64,000 nucleotides of DNA from assembly GCA_050084515.1 (NCBI GenBank), contig CM114272.1, positions 39,184,001 through 39,248,000 on the forward strand, given 5' to 3'. Numbering within the stretch: the first letter of the stretch is position 1; each line of letters starts with the position of its first letter. The stretch comes from Blasia pusilla (lineage: Eukaryota > Marchantiophyta > Marchantiopsida > Blasiales). The translations under genes and the position numbers were made by a program. The notes beneath the pieces are model-generated. The model ran no database searches, was not told where the DNA came from, and worked only from the letters and a program-made list of their open reading frames with translations. Shown one piece after another: positions 24,969 to 34,416 of this stretch.

Positions 24969-25262
24969 TCAAAACTTTTTGACATATTTGAAATTTTCGT
25001 TTGCTTTCAAATTCAGGAAATCTTTAGAAGAGAGTAGGTAGTGGTCCACATTTGGCCCTAAAAAAACCTCCTCTTTCCTAGGGGCGAGAAAAAAGGAGAC
25101 ATCATAAGACCACCCTAAACATTTTTCCATCACTGTCCATGTGAGCCTAAGTTTCTCAACATTCCCTGTCTCGGTCAACAAAAAGCAGTGCCCTTGGTAT
25201 TTCTGTTGGAGGACCACCCAGATGGGTACCTCTCTTTTTGCACGGATTGTTTCCTGCATCAT
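24969..25262 (-). CDS. Small open frame in the E1 subterminal region, unknown function
   Basis: A 97-codon minus-strand frame from MMQETIRAKREVPIWVVLQQ to NFKYVKKF-stop. Composition looks more protein-like than its surroundings (hydrophobic core, balanced charges), and the last third is recognisable but broken in E2 (about 21560-21650). It sits between the methyltransferase-like stop and the terminal repeat. No family recognised; it may be an exon of captured host sequence or a chance frame. Confidence 0.3.
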   Translation of the reverse strand: MMQETIRAKREVPIWVVLQQKYQGHCFLLTETGNVEKLRLTWTVMEKCLGWSYDVSFFLAPRKEEVFLGPNVDHYLLSSKDFLNLKANENFKYVKKF

Positions 25263-25870
25263 GGCCTCCCCTAAATTGCCCCATGACCAACTTTCTGTCG
25301 GTTATGAATGGTGTCTGCTCAAGACCAACTTTCTGAAATGTGAAAAATCAGATCCTAAGGCTCGTAAACCGAGAAGTCGCACCTCCCAACCCGTAAGAAA
25401 GCTCACCATAAGAAACAAAAGATTTTTAGAAGTGATTTTCTTCCACCCTGCACCCACGACGATCTAACGGGTTGGGAATCCGAAATGGCAATCCGACAGG
25501 TAGTAGGAATCTTGCACATCTTAGACAAGAAAAGAAGCCTACAACTGGTTGGACGAATGAAGGGGAACGAGCCAAAAGTCAAGAAGCCCGCCACAATGCG
25601 CCGGTTGGTCTCACCGGGATAGAGTCCCATCACTCAAGCTAGATCAACCCGCTTCGGCATCCGAGAGTGTTGCCGAAATGGTTAAAAAGTTGCAAAGTGG
25701 GCAAAAGAAAAAGTCGGAATCATACGGGTTGCACTGCACCCGAGTAGCTAAAAGAACACAATCCACAAGTCCAAAAACATATTCCAGAAAACTTTTACAA
25801 ACACCATTATGGGTTGAAAAAATCTCGTCCTTTATTACCTCCGAAGGAACCTCGGAAATGTACATTGAAC
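25263..25870. other. E1 3' flank of the methyltransferase-like gene with a duplicated tail
   Basis: Minus-strand 25633-25403 is a diverged partial copy of the coding tail at 26290-26150 (RRIVAGFLTFGSFP against QAVWRASSLGTFP). Palindrome remnants occur near 25470 and 25720. The segment 25780-25890 is repeated in diverged form at 26460-26600, showing local tandem duplication of the gene's 3' end. Confidence 0.5.
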
Positions 25871-27166
25871 CTAGTCTATGATTTCTTCAGCCTCGTCATC
25901 TACAAATTTACTCCTAACTCTCCTCGGTGACAATACCAAAGGAATGTCTTGGGATTCAAGTGGCTCCTCTGGCCGGTTGTAGACAGGGATAAAAAATGTT
26001 GGCGAATTCGAGAGCCTTGGCACCCCCCTAGGTACACCATAACGGTCCCATGTAACCTGTCTCGAGTCCCACCGCCTTCCTCGGCAGTATATCTTGTACG
26101 CTCTGCAATGTGACACCCATCCAGTATCAATATCAGCTCCGTCCCTGGTAATACCACTATGGCAACCGCACAGGTAGAAGGAATCCAACAGGTCTGAGAA
26201 GAAAAGAAGCCTACGCCTGCCTTTACGAGTTGAGGGGAAGGTGCCAAGGGAAGAAGCCCGCCAGACTGCTTGATCCGAAAGGGTCCGATCAGGCAACCTG
26301 TCGAAATCAGACACGTTCCCTGGAGGTGGTAAAAAGGGTCCAGTGGTCAAAAAGCGAAAAGTTGCAAGGAGGATAAATCCGACGGGTTGCAGTGGTCATA
26401 AAGTGAAAATTGCAAGCAGGAGAAATCCGACGGGTTGAAAAGTAGAAGACCGTGGAGTACATAGACGATCACATTCGAAAAGACAAAATGATCAACAAAC
26501 ATTTACAAGCACCACCATCGATCGAAAAAATCTTCTGCTTTATATCATCCAAAAAAGGCTCGGAACTGTACATTTGATCTATTCTATGAAATCTTTTGCC
26601 AAATTATCAAAAAACTCCCTACTCCAAACGCTGCAGTCAAGCTGGGTCGTTGAGTTCTTTGAACTCACTCGTCATCGTCCGAGAGCTCTTGCAAAATCAC
26701 TTTCGGCCTTGCCCTCCCAATTTTGGGAATCGTTGGAAGTCACTACCAAGGGTGGCTCTGGAATCGGAGCTCTCGGCTTCGGTGGAGAGTTGTACGCCCC
26801 AACGAGCCTTTCGTATTCTGCCTTTGCCTCCTTGCAAAGGTCAAACAGTTCCTGCCTTCCCTCGAGGCATAGAATGTTCCTGCCACTCTGCCAGGCGCCT
26901 CTGATACTCGCCCCTGAAAGGCCCACTAAGTCGAACACCAAGTCACCCGGCCTTGAGTAGAGCTTGATGAGCATTTGCATCAGGGCTGGCGACTTTTCCC
27001 TTCCTCCCAGAAGTGGGGTACTGTCTTGCATGTAAATTCCCGGGGGGGAATTGTACAAACTATCTAAGCTGTACCCATATGAGCATGGATCCACAGGATC
27101 CTGGATCTTGAACACCTTGAAATTGTGCTCGGGCCGAACGAAGCAGTACACGTAGGAGTGGTCCAT
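25871..27166 (-). CDS. Methyltransferase-like protein of E1, exon 4 (SAM-binding half and tail)
   Basis: Starts after acceptor GATTTTCAG with MDHSYVYCFVRPEHNFKV. The core reads ALMQMLIKLYSRPGDLVFD, then LVGLSGASIRGAWQSGRN and ILCLEGRQELFDLCKEAKAE. This is the C-terminal part of beta-class DNA amino-methyltransferases, in which PGDxVxDxFxGSGxT binds SAM and GRxxxGxE follows; here Phe of the loop is Val and the order GSG is LSG. After YNSPP the frame shifts near 26670. Two alternative tails exist, ending FFDNLAKDFIE (stop near 26570) and FVDDEAEEIID (stop at 25871). Expected substrate class is DNA base amino groups; activity is uncertain. Confidence 0.6.
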
Positions 27167-27695
27167 CTGAAAATCAGCACGAAACAATGTCAGAAACTAA
27201 AGAAGTCGACTTGAGAAGATTTTCAATAACTGACTTTGGATCAACCTGTCGGAGTCCGACGGGTTGTTTTGTCCCGGACCAACCCGTCGGAACCCGACGG
27301 GTTGCAGTTGCTTTTGGGTTTTCCAAGTTGATTTTGGTTTTCGGATGCAACCCGTCGGAAGGCGACAGGTTGCTGGCCTAGACCAGCCCATGCTCGCCTG
27401 AGAGCAACCCGTCTGATAGCAACCCGTCGCTATTAGACGGGTTGCATCCAAAAACCAAAATCAACTGCAACCCGTCGGGTTCCGACGGGTTGCGTACACC
27501 ATGTTTTCCTGTGTATGTGGGAAAGATGCAACCCGTCGGAAACCGACGCGTTGCTCTCAGCCGAGCATGGGCTGCTCTAAGCCAGCAACCCGTCGCCTTC
27601 CGACGGGTTGCTCACGGACAAAAAAAACCCAGATTGACTGATTCTACACATCATTATAAGATAATTGAAATTATTGTACAGGAATTGAGCCTTAC
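27167..27695. repeat. Methyltransferase-like intron 3 of E1, filled with palindromes
   Basis: Minus-strand donor GTAAGG at 27695, acceptor CAG at 27169-27167. At least seven palindromes lie between 27241 and 27613, with centres AG, AA, AAGG, GT, AAAC and others. Spacers are also inverted: 27327-27351 pairs with 27440-27465, and 27350-27411 pairs with 27545-27612. Confidence 0.85.
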
Positions 27696-29687
27696 CCGAA
27701 TTTGACTCGTCGTGGATCGGAGTGGGTACTCGTTTTTGATGATCCACGATTGTGCCGTCCTCCACTTTAGCGACCTCTTGATGCACTGGAGGTTGAAGAG
27801 CTCGTCCTCGCTCCCTCCAGTCAACACCAAGAAGCAGCCCCTATCACTCAGATAGGCGTCAGCAAAGGAGAACAAAAGTGCAATCTGGTCATAAGTGAGC
27901 AGCAGATTCCACTCAGGTATCTCGTCCGCCGGACTTTCGCCCCAAAGTCGCAACCCCGAGGGCAGATCGGCGATCAAGAGATCCACCGCAACCTCTTCCA
28001 CCACTCCATTCACCGTCCACGCAGCGTGCCCGTTTCGTTGGAGCTTCCGTCCCAGCGTTGTCAATTTTTTGATGGCAGTTGTCGACGCTTGAGAATCTGA
28101 AGTCGCATTCACTCATCCAAGAAAGAGGTGAATCGAAGGAGGACGCTTGTCCGGGTCGTTGTTTGTCTGTGTCTTCCCAAGGATGATGGGCTGTATTCTC
28201 CTTGGGACAACCCGGGCACCTCTCGCTTCCGCTTCTCCCTAGTCTGGGGACGGCTTGTCGGGGTTTCTATGACCTCGGATTCTAGTGGCGTTTTCTTCGC
28301 CGAGGACCTGGTCCGACCCTCTCTCCCTGCTCGTCCGGACGATTCCGCCTCTGGCCTCTCATCTTCAAGCTCTCTTTGGGAAGTCTCGGCCTCTGAATTT
28401 TTCCCTCCCCTTGCCTTGCCTTTGAGACCCGTTGTGGATTTGTCTTTGGCTGTCCGGACCTTGGAAGCCAACTCAACTGTCTCGTGGGCCTGCTCTTCTG
28501 CATCTCCTCCGAAGAAGTCTTCAGGCTGGACGAAATTGGGGATGTCGTCTTGTCGAGGCCTTTGCATCATGAAGCACTCGTAAGTCCTTATCCGTGATGT
28601 CTTCAGGGTCGTTGAAGTCGAGCCAAATGGGGCAATTCTCCACCTCCCAATCCGACATGTGCTGACCCATCTCCACGTCGTACATGGAGAATGTCTCTGC
28701 ATGCGGCGGCGAAGCCCAAAATTTCAAGGCTGCCGGTAATTTTCCCCACATACTGCGTTCTTACATCGACGAGGTACGAATACCATCCGTTGGGCGCTTT
28801 TAGTCGAACATTATCGGCCGTCGCTCCTGAGATCTCGCTTCTTCTTCGCTTGATCCCGTTTGTTACCCTCTACTTCTTTGTCAAGCTCTGCCGAGGAGGA
28901 CGCAAACCTTGAACATGGTCTTGAATCCTGGGTTTTTTGTTGGCTTGTCCGGATGTCGTCGAGCCAAACCTCGTAATCTCGAACTTTCAAGGTTTGCTTC
29001 GGCGGAATGGGCTCTAATCTTCGAGCTCCGCTTGCACGGCCCAAAGACGGACTTCCCGATTACCATAACGCGCGTCGAGAACGACCATTCGCGTAGCCAA
29101 TGCGAGATCATCGGATCGGACACCGGAGGATGGTGTGCCGCCCTCTTACGTCCTCTCGAGCCCTCGAGATCGATTTTCATCGATCGTATCCTCTGAACTC
29201 GCTAATCCCGGATAACGCAAAACGATGCACGCGATCCGACACTTTCTCCCCAATCCGACCATGCGGATCTTCATCCCTCTTCCGCTGACGCTTGATAATC
29301 GCCTTGAGCTCCTTGTAGAACTCCGGACCAAGTTCGGGGTTGAGAATGCTGATGCATCGCCGTGTATTTCGTTGCAGCAGATACAGCAGCTTGGATGAAT
29401 TTGGCGCGCTCAGACGCAGATACCTTCTCCCCGCTCGCTCGGCTCGGTCGGCGCTTTTCTTCGCGGCATGTATCTTCGACCAGCAAAGGATGGTTACGGC
29501 TGCATCTTGAGAAATAAACTTGTTTGCCCAAGTTTTTTTTCTTAATCTGAGCACCCTTTGCAAGCATCTGATTGACGAGGGCATCGCCCAAGAACCCCCT
29601 GTACTCTCCCGGGTGCGTCGTAAGCACCTTCCTCACCCGATCGCAGTCCTGGATCCAATGGTGGGTGACATTCCCTTCCGATACAAT
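27696..29687 (-). pseudogene. Methyltransferase-like protein of E1, exon 3 (middle region and catalytic-motif half)
   Basis: Long exon with at least two frameshifts (near 29200 and 28900) and one stop (near 28100). N-terminal part has HHWIQDCDRVRKVLTTHPGE and ERAKFIQAAVSAATKY. Then comes CPIWLDFNDPEDITDKDLRV, followed by an acidic/Lys-rich linker (about 28500-28200). The last part has VDLLIADLPSGLRLW and IALLFSFADAYLSDRGCFLV, which matches motif IV (D/S-P-P-Y/F/W) and the following helix of beta-class amino-methyltransferases. Here the tetrad is DLPS, shared with E2, so the usual catalytic Pro-Pro-aromatic is absent. Order motif IV before motif I is the beta-class arrangement. Confidence 0.6.
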
Positions 29688-30679
29688 CTCGCACATCCAA
29701 ACTCAACCCGTCAGGAAATTACATGGGTTCACGCAACCCGTCGGACTCGACGGGTCGTCCTGACTTCAGGGCGGATTCTAGCAACAAGCTAAATGATGCA
29801 ACCCGCCGGAGTCCGGCGGTTTGCATTCAGATTTGCTAATGCCAGGTAAGCAACTCGTCGGACTCGAGCGGGTTCTTCGGATGCTATTTTCGGATGTTTT
29901 TAAGATTGCAACTTTCGTCGGACTCGGCGACTTGTTTGATTGAACATAGATTTAACTAGTTTTTGGCCCAAAGCAAACCGTCGAGTCCGCGGGTTGCTCG
30001 ATAGGCCGCCTTGTGAGGTTGTTTTTAAGAATGCACTTTCGTCCGACTCCGACGAGTTGCTCGAGGTATTCTCGAGGTTTAGAAGGTTTTGCCCCAAAGC
30101 AACCCGCCGGAGTCCGGCGGGTTGCTTGCCTCAAACTGTTTTTGGCGAAATCAACCCGCCGGACTCCGGACGGGCTGATATGGGGAAAAATAGCGAGGCA
30201 AGCAACCCGTTGGACTCCGACGGTTGCATTAGGAAAAACCTTCTAAACTGGCAGATCCTCGAGCAACTCGTCGGAGTCCGACGAGTTGCATTCTTAAAAA
30301 CAACCTCACAAAGCGACCTATCAGCAACCGTCGATTCCGACGGTTTGCTTTGGGCCAAAACTAGTTAAATCTATGTTCAATCAAACAAGTCGTCGAGTCC
30401 GACGAGTTGCACTCTTCAAAAAATATCTCACAAGCGGACTTTGTTGAGCAACCCGTCGGACTCCGGCGGTTTGCTTTGGGCCAAAAACTAGTTAAATCTA
30501 TGTTCCATAAAAAGTCGCCGAGTCCGACGAGTTGCAATCTTAAAAACATCCGAAAGCGTGCGATCTAGCAACCCGCCGGAGTCCGCGAGTTGCTTTCGCC
30601 TAAACGAACCTAACCCATTCATCAATCGAGCAACTCGCCGTGAGTCCGGCGAGTTGCGAAAAATGTTTAAGATACTCAC
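29688..30679. repeat. Methyltransferase-like intron 2 of E1: palindromes in a large foldback
   Basis: Minus-strand donor GTGAGT at 30679. The acceptor near 29688 is weak (GTGCGAG, where E2 has TTTGCAG). More than a dozen palindromes occupy 29700-30660. The sequence folds on itself: 29937-29980 pairs with 30341-30384, 29993-30065 with 30257-30329, 30070-30133 with 30196-30262, and 29890-29931 with 30513-30552. The right arm contains an extra duplicated block. Confidence 0.85.
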
Positions 30680-31153
30680 GTGTTCATGGCATGCATTGCC
30701 ATCTCCACCGTCGCCATGTGATGATGAGGGTATGGGTGAAGGACCATTGCCTTCACGCAGAAATGTGCCTCCAATGAGTTGGGGCGCCTCCCATAAACTT
30801 GGTCCACGCCATGAACTGTGATTTCCATCCCGGATGAAGAAATGCAGATTCCTCATCCGGCTGAATTCCGTGCCCTCAACTTGCCTTCTCTCAAGTCCTG
30901 GTCTCGCATCCTCGAATGTGTCAAGATTTTCCAAGTCCTCCTCGGTAACCAGATCTTGGGTTCCATGCTCGTCGTAAGGCTGAACATAGAAGGGAGGAAA
31001 GTTGTCCACGTATGATGTTGTCGCCGCTGATTGTTTTAGCTTTGCGATGTCCTCGTCAAACTGTATTTCGCGGACGTATTCCATTGTCCTTAATCGGCAG
31101 AGTGGAATCCTCGGGGCGTTGTGGCGCTCCATGAGTGCCATCTGCTTTACCAC
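30680..31153 (-). CDS. Methyltransferase-like protein of E1, exon 2
   Basis: 158 codons, phase 0 at both ends, from VVKQMALMERHNAPRIPLCR to DGGDGNACHEH before donor GTGAGT. Contains NFPPFYVQPYDEHGTQDLV and a MRNLHFFIRDG segment. No known domain recognised. The E2 counterpart (51034-51570) aligns over its length. Intact frame in this copy. Confidence 0.65.
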
Positions 31154-31243
31154 CTGTCAGAACCGGGACAAGAGGAATAAGCTACACTGAAATCCCAATG
31201 AATTGCAATTCACATAATTAAAAAAACCCAGAACCTCTCTTAC
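31154..31243 (-). other. Intron 1 of the E1 methyltransferase-like gene
   Basis: Only 90 bp, GT-AG (donor GTAAGAG, acceptor TTCTGACAG), phase 0, and free of palindromes. This contrasts with introns 2 and 3. Confidence 0.75.
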
Positions 31244-31873
31244 CCGCTCAAAAATGGAGTCGGTTTCTTGATCAGCTAACTTGTCTGAGACAGGGGCTGG
31301 CAAATCGACTGGGAACTTGTCGATCCGATAGAGGTCAATGTCCTCCGCCGGGCTTGGAGTCGAGAATGACCGCTCTCCGGCTTCTTCGGCCATGTCCACC
31401 ATCTCCACACTGGCGGTCCTCATGACCTCGTCGTCATCGATTTGAACTGGTGTTGTTTCCACTATGTTGATTGTGTCCCCGGACTTTGTGGGGGACATTT
31501 CCCGCATCTCAACACTTGCGGTTGGACGGGCTGGGCTATGGTCAATGGCTATCGCTTTTTCCCGCCTCGCTTTAGCCAATTCTGCCCTCCTCATAGACGC
31601 GTCCAGACGCTTCTTTTCTCTCTTTTCGTCGGCGATCCTTTTCTTCAAGGCCTGCGACGTCTCGGCCTCTTCGTTCTGTTTATCTAGCGCCGCTTGAACA
31701 CGTCTCGCCAGAAGCACTTGGTTGTGCATCTCCGCTTCCCTTTCCCGCTCCTCAATTTCCTGCTGCCTAATTTCATTCGCCGAACGAGGCCCAGGAGAAG
31801 CTGACGCAGGAGTCCTAATGGACTTGGGAGTGAAGCTCCCAGACTTGTTGGCTTGTGTTTTTTTCCTCGTCAT
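31244..31873 (-). CDS. Methyltransferase-like protein of E1, exon 1 (charged coiled-coil N-terminus)
   Basis: 210 codons from MTRKKTQANKSGS to IFER. Residues 35-105 are a dense Glu/Lys/Arg stretch (EIRQQEIEEREREAEMHNQV and on) that should form a long helix or coiled coil. The basic first ten residues could act as a nuclear signal. An upstream in-frame ATG (31894) exists, but the start at 31873 is preferred because MTRKK is conserved in E2 (52315). The frame is intact. Confidence 0.65.
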
Positions 31874-32143
31874 TTTTGCCAGAAATGCCTCCACCTATGC
31901 CCACGACAAATCCCTTGATCAGTCGCCTTGCTGATGTAAAGATGGGAGCTCGTCTCGCCTTGATGGTTAGCTCAAATCGTCCCGATATCGCTCGGTCGAA
32001 CCATCTCGCTCTCGTTCCCTCCTATGGACTCGCGATGTGTCGCCGTGTGTGAAATGCCCTTCAGATCGATCAATCGCAAGGAGAGTGAGGAGTGAGGAAT
32101 GAAGATCGCGAAATGAGAAATCGGAAATGAGCGATTTCTGCCC

Positions 32144-32151
32144 TATTTATA
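32144..32151 (-). promoter_or_regulatory. TATA box of the E1 methyltransferase-like gene
   Basis: TATAAATA on the minus strand, about 270 bp before the ATG at 31873. E2 has TATATAAG at the same relative place (52602-52595). Confidence 0.6.
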
Positions 32152-32229
32152 CTTTTCTAGCCGTTGGGCTGACCGTTGGGTCCCGTCGTCCTTTCGACGG
32201 CGACGTGCCGAATGTTACGGAAGTCCGGA

Positions 32230-32960
32230 CGTGAAAAATCGCAACCCGTCAGAGTCCGACAGGTTGCGCGGCTCCGCCATCCTAGATACGTCGCCACGTG
32301 CACGAGCAACCTGTCGGAGACCGAAGGGTTGAGCGCCTCCGTCGTCTTCGGAAAAGAACGCGAGGTACCCGCGCAACCCGTCGGAGACCGACATGTTGCG
32401 CGCCTCCGCCATCCTGCGAATGTCGCCACGTGCGCGAGCAACCCGTTGGAGACCGACAGGTTGAGCGCCTCCATCGTCTTCGGAAAACAAAGCGAGGTAC
32501 CCGCGCAAGCCGTCGGAGACTGACATGTTGCGCGCCTCCGCCGTGTTTGGGACGGGAACGGGACGTATTTTGGGCAATCCATCGGAGACTGTTGGGTTGC
32601 ATGCTTCCCTCATCAAGGGTTAGGAACGATGGCTTCCCGTGCAAGTCGTCGGAGTCTGGCTGGCTACACCACAAGGCGATGCCCTTGCGCAACCCGTTGG
32701 ACGGCGACGGGTTGCACGCCTCGCCGTCTTTGGGCTAAAAGGCGAGGCACCCGTGGAACTCATCGGGAACAGACGATTTGCACGCCTCCGGCATCTTCGA
32801 GCAAGAAGGAGCGGTATCCCAGCAAGTCGTCGGAGAGCGACGGGTTGCTCGCTTCGACAATGTTTAGCAGGAGCGTGCAACCCGTCGATGCCGACGGGTT
32901 GCGTGCTCGTAAGCCGGGTAATTTCTGAGTTACCACGACTCGACGGGTTCCAAGTGATGC
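32230..32960. repeat. Palindrome array in the shared promoter region of E1
   Basis: About eleven palindromes with centres such as AGAC and AGTC lie between the two divergent TATA boxes. Within it, 32278-32405 and 32406-32540 are two copies of a unit of about 128 bp that holds two palindromes plus the phrases TCGTCTTCGGAAAA and CGAGGTACCCGCGCAA. Confidence 0.85.
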
Positions 32961-33101
32961 GCAAACCTCTCGCTTCCCAAATCCGGTAACATATTGCAAC
33001 ACAATTTAATGTGTTACAACTGGATCCATTGTGTCGACAATCTCCCCACCAAATTCATCTTGTCAAGTAAAAATCATCGAGTAGTATCATTTCCTATTCA
33101 C

Positions 33102-33110
33102 TATAAATTA
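33102..33110 (+). promoter_or_regulatory. TATA box of the E1 transposase
   Basis: TATAAATTA about 110 bp before the ATG at 33213, followed by an ATTCTC microsatellite (33116-33137). E2 keeps both (TATAAATTAAA at 53544 and an ATTTTC/ATTCTC tract). Confidence 0.55.
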
Positions 33111-33212
33111 AATATTCTCATTCTCATTCTCATTCTCACTTGTGGCAGTCATCTGGCGGCCCTTCCTCAATCAGAAATCATTCGACCCCAAGCTCGTGAG
33201 TCTTTCGTAGCA

Positions 33213-34416
33213 ATGGATGAAAATTTTTCATGCATTCGATTTCTTCTTCAAATTGGAACCATCTTTGTATTCAAAGATGTTAGGTGGAAGGTACGGAAGA
33301 CATAATAGGTGAGACGGTCCAGCCAGTGACCTCAGACCGTAAAGTATGGAATCTCCTACCTGTCGCAAATGGTCAATACAGAGTTTACGGCCTGCCCCTG
33401 AATTTGTCTCTTTCCCAAGTAGACGGTCTAGAATTTCCTAGTGCTCCGAGCTCTACGTTTGCAACTCCAAGCTCTGCAGATCCGGCTTCGACTCCAACTT
33501 CGCACACTCATAACAATGTTGTTCTTCCTGAAGAGATTCCGGATGTTATCAACCTCGCTGGATCTGCTTCGACACCAATCGGGCCCTGTGTCCGCCTACT
33601 CGTTCCTCTTGCGAGTATCAGGCAATAGTTTGCTTTCGTCTCTGCCCTTGAAAATGTTCAAGCACATTCTTGTCGACGAGTTGCCACCCACGTACGATGG
33701 TAATTGCAATTTTGAGTTGCCTCCACTTGCTGCTCCTGCTCAAAAGAAGGATGGAGGACGCCTGAAGGGTATGGACAGAAAGTCTGATTGTCATCGATGG
33801 TGCAGGCTTCAACGGACCGGTGCTTCCATCCCGAGATGGTTCTTGGATTGTCTCTGCCGCCAATGCGTGGGAGCCTTGGAGTGTAGAAGTCAAAGCATGC
33901 CCGTATCTAGAGCGCAACGGGCGAGTCAATACGCCGTAATTCCCCCCAAGAATGCAGAAACTCCATACGAGGTGGGTGCCACAATACCGCCGGGAGGCCA
34001 TCGATGTCCTCATTGTCAGGCATCACCCTTCTGCGTTGGAGCGTGTCCTACATACATATTTTTCATTGTCCATGACTTTGGCTCCACGCCGAGTATACAA
34101 GGTCGGGATTCATGTTGGCTCCCACACTCATCCTGTGACCGATGCAATTCAAAGACACATCAAGGAGGATGTGGCGAAGAAAGTAGCCGAGGTCTTCAGA
34201 AACTCTCCGGGTTCAAAGCCCGGGGTGCTCAAGCTCACAACGGCATCACAAATTTGTGAACAATTTCTTGGAATCCCTGGACAGGGCGAGATCACGGCGG
34301 TTGAGGAGAAACAACTCTGGGAAAATCTCGCATTTCTCGCTGATCCTGAATGCTTCCGGAATTTGCTACGTCAGATACGAGTTTTGGATGGAAAGACGGC
34401 CGAAATGGATGCCATC
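33213..34416 (+). pseudogene. MULE-like transposase of E1, exon 1, 5' part
   Basis: Starts MDENFSCIRFLLQIGTIFVF. Next come KVWNLLPVANGQYRVYGLPL and LVDELPPTYDGNC, then a Cys/His cluster (CHRWCRL, QCVGALECRS, GGHRCPHC, GSHTHPV) resembling the zinc-binding domains at the N-terminus of many plant MULE transposases, and RHIKEDVAKKVAEVFRNSPG. Frameshifts occur near 33300, 33575, 33830 and 33950. The exon is interrupted at 34416 by an LTR retrotransposon and resumes at 45480. Confidence 0.7.
34412..34416. repeat. Target-site duplication of LTR retrotransposon 1, left copy
   Basis: CCATC, repeated at 45475-45479. The E2 transposase has GATGCCATCGCCAGAATC uninterrupted at 56216-56233, confirming the empty site. 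Confidence 0.9.

Noticed and set aside
21490-25400. A short independent MITE at both AG-rich sites
   Set aside because: The two sites are better explained as left ends of the large elements E2 and E1, because the matching right end and target duplication of E1 are found at 48.54 kb.
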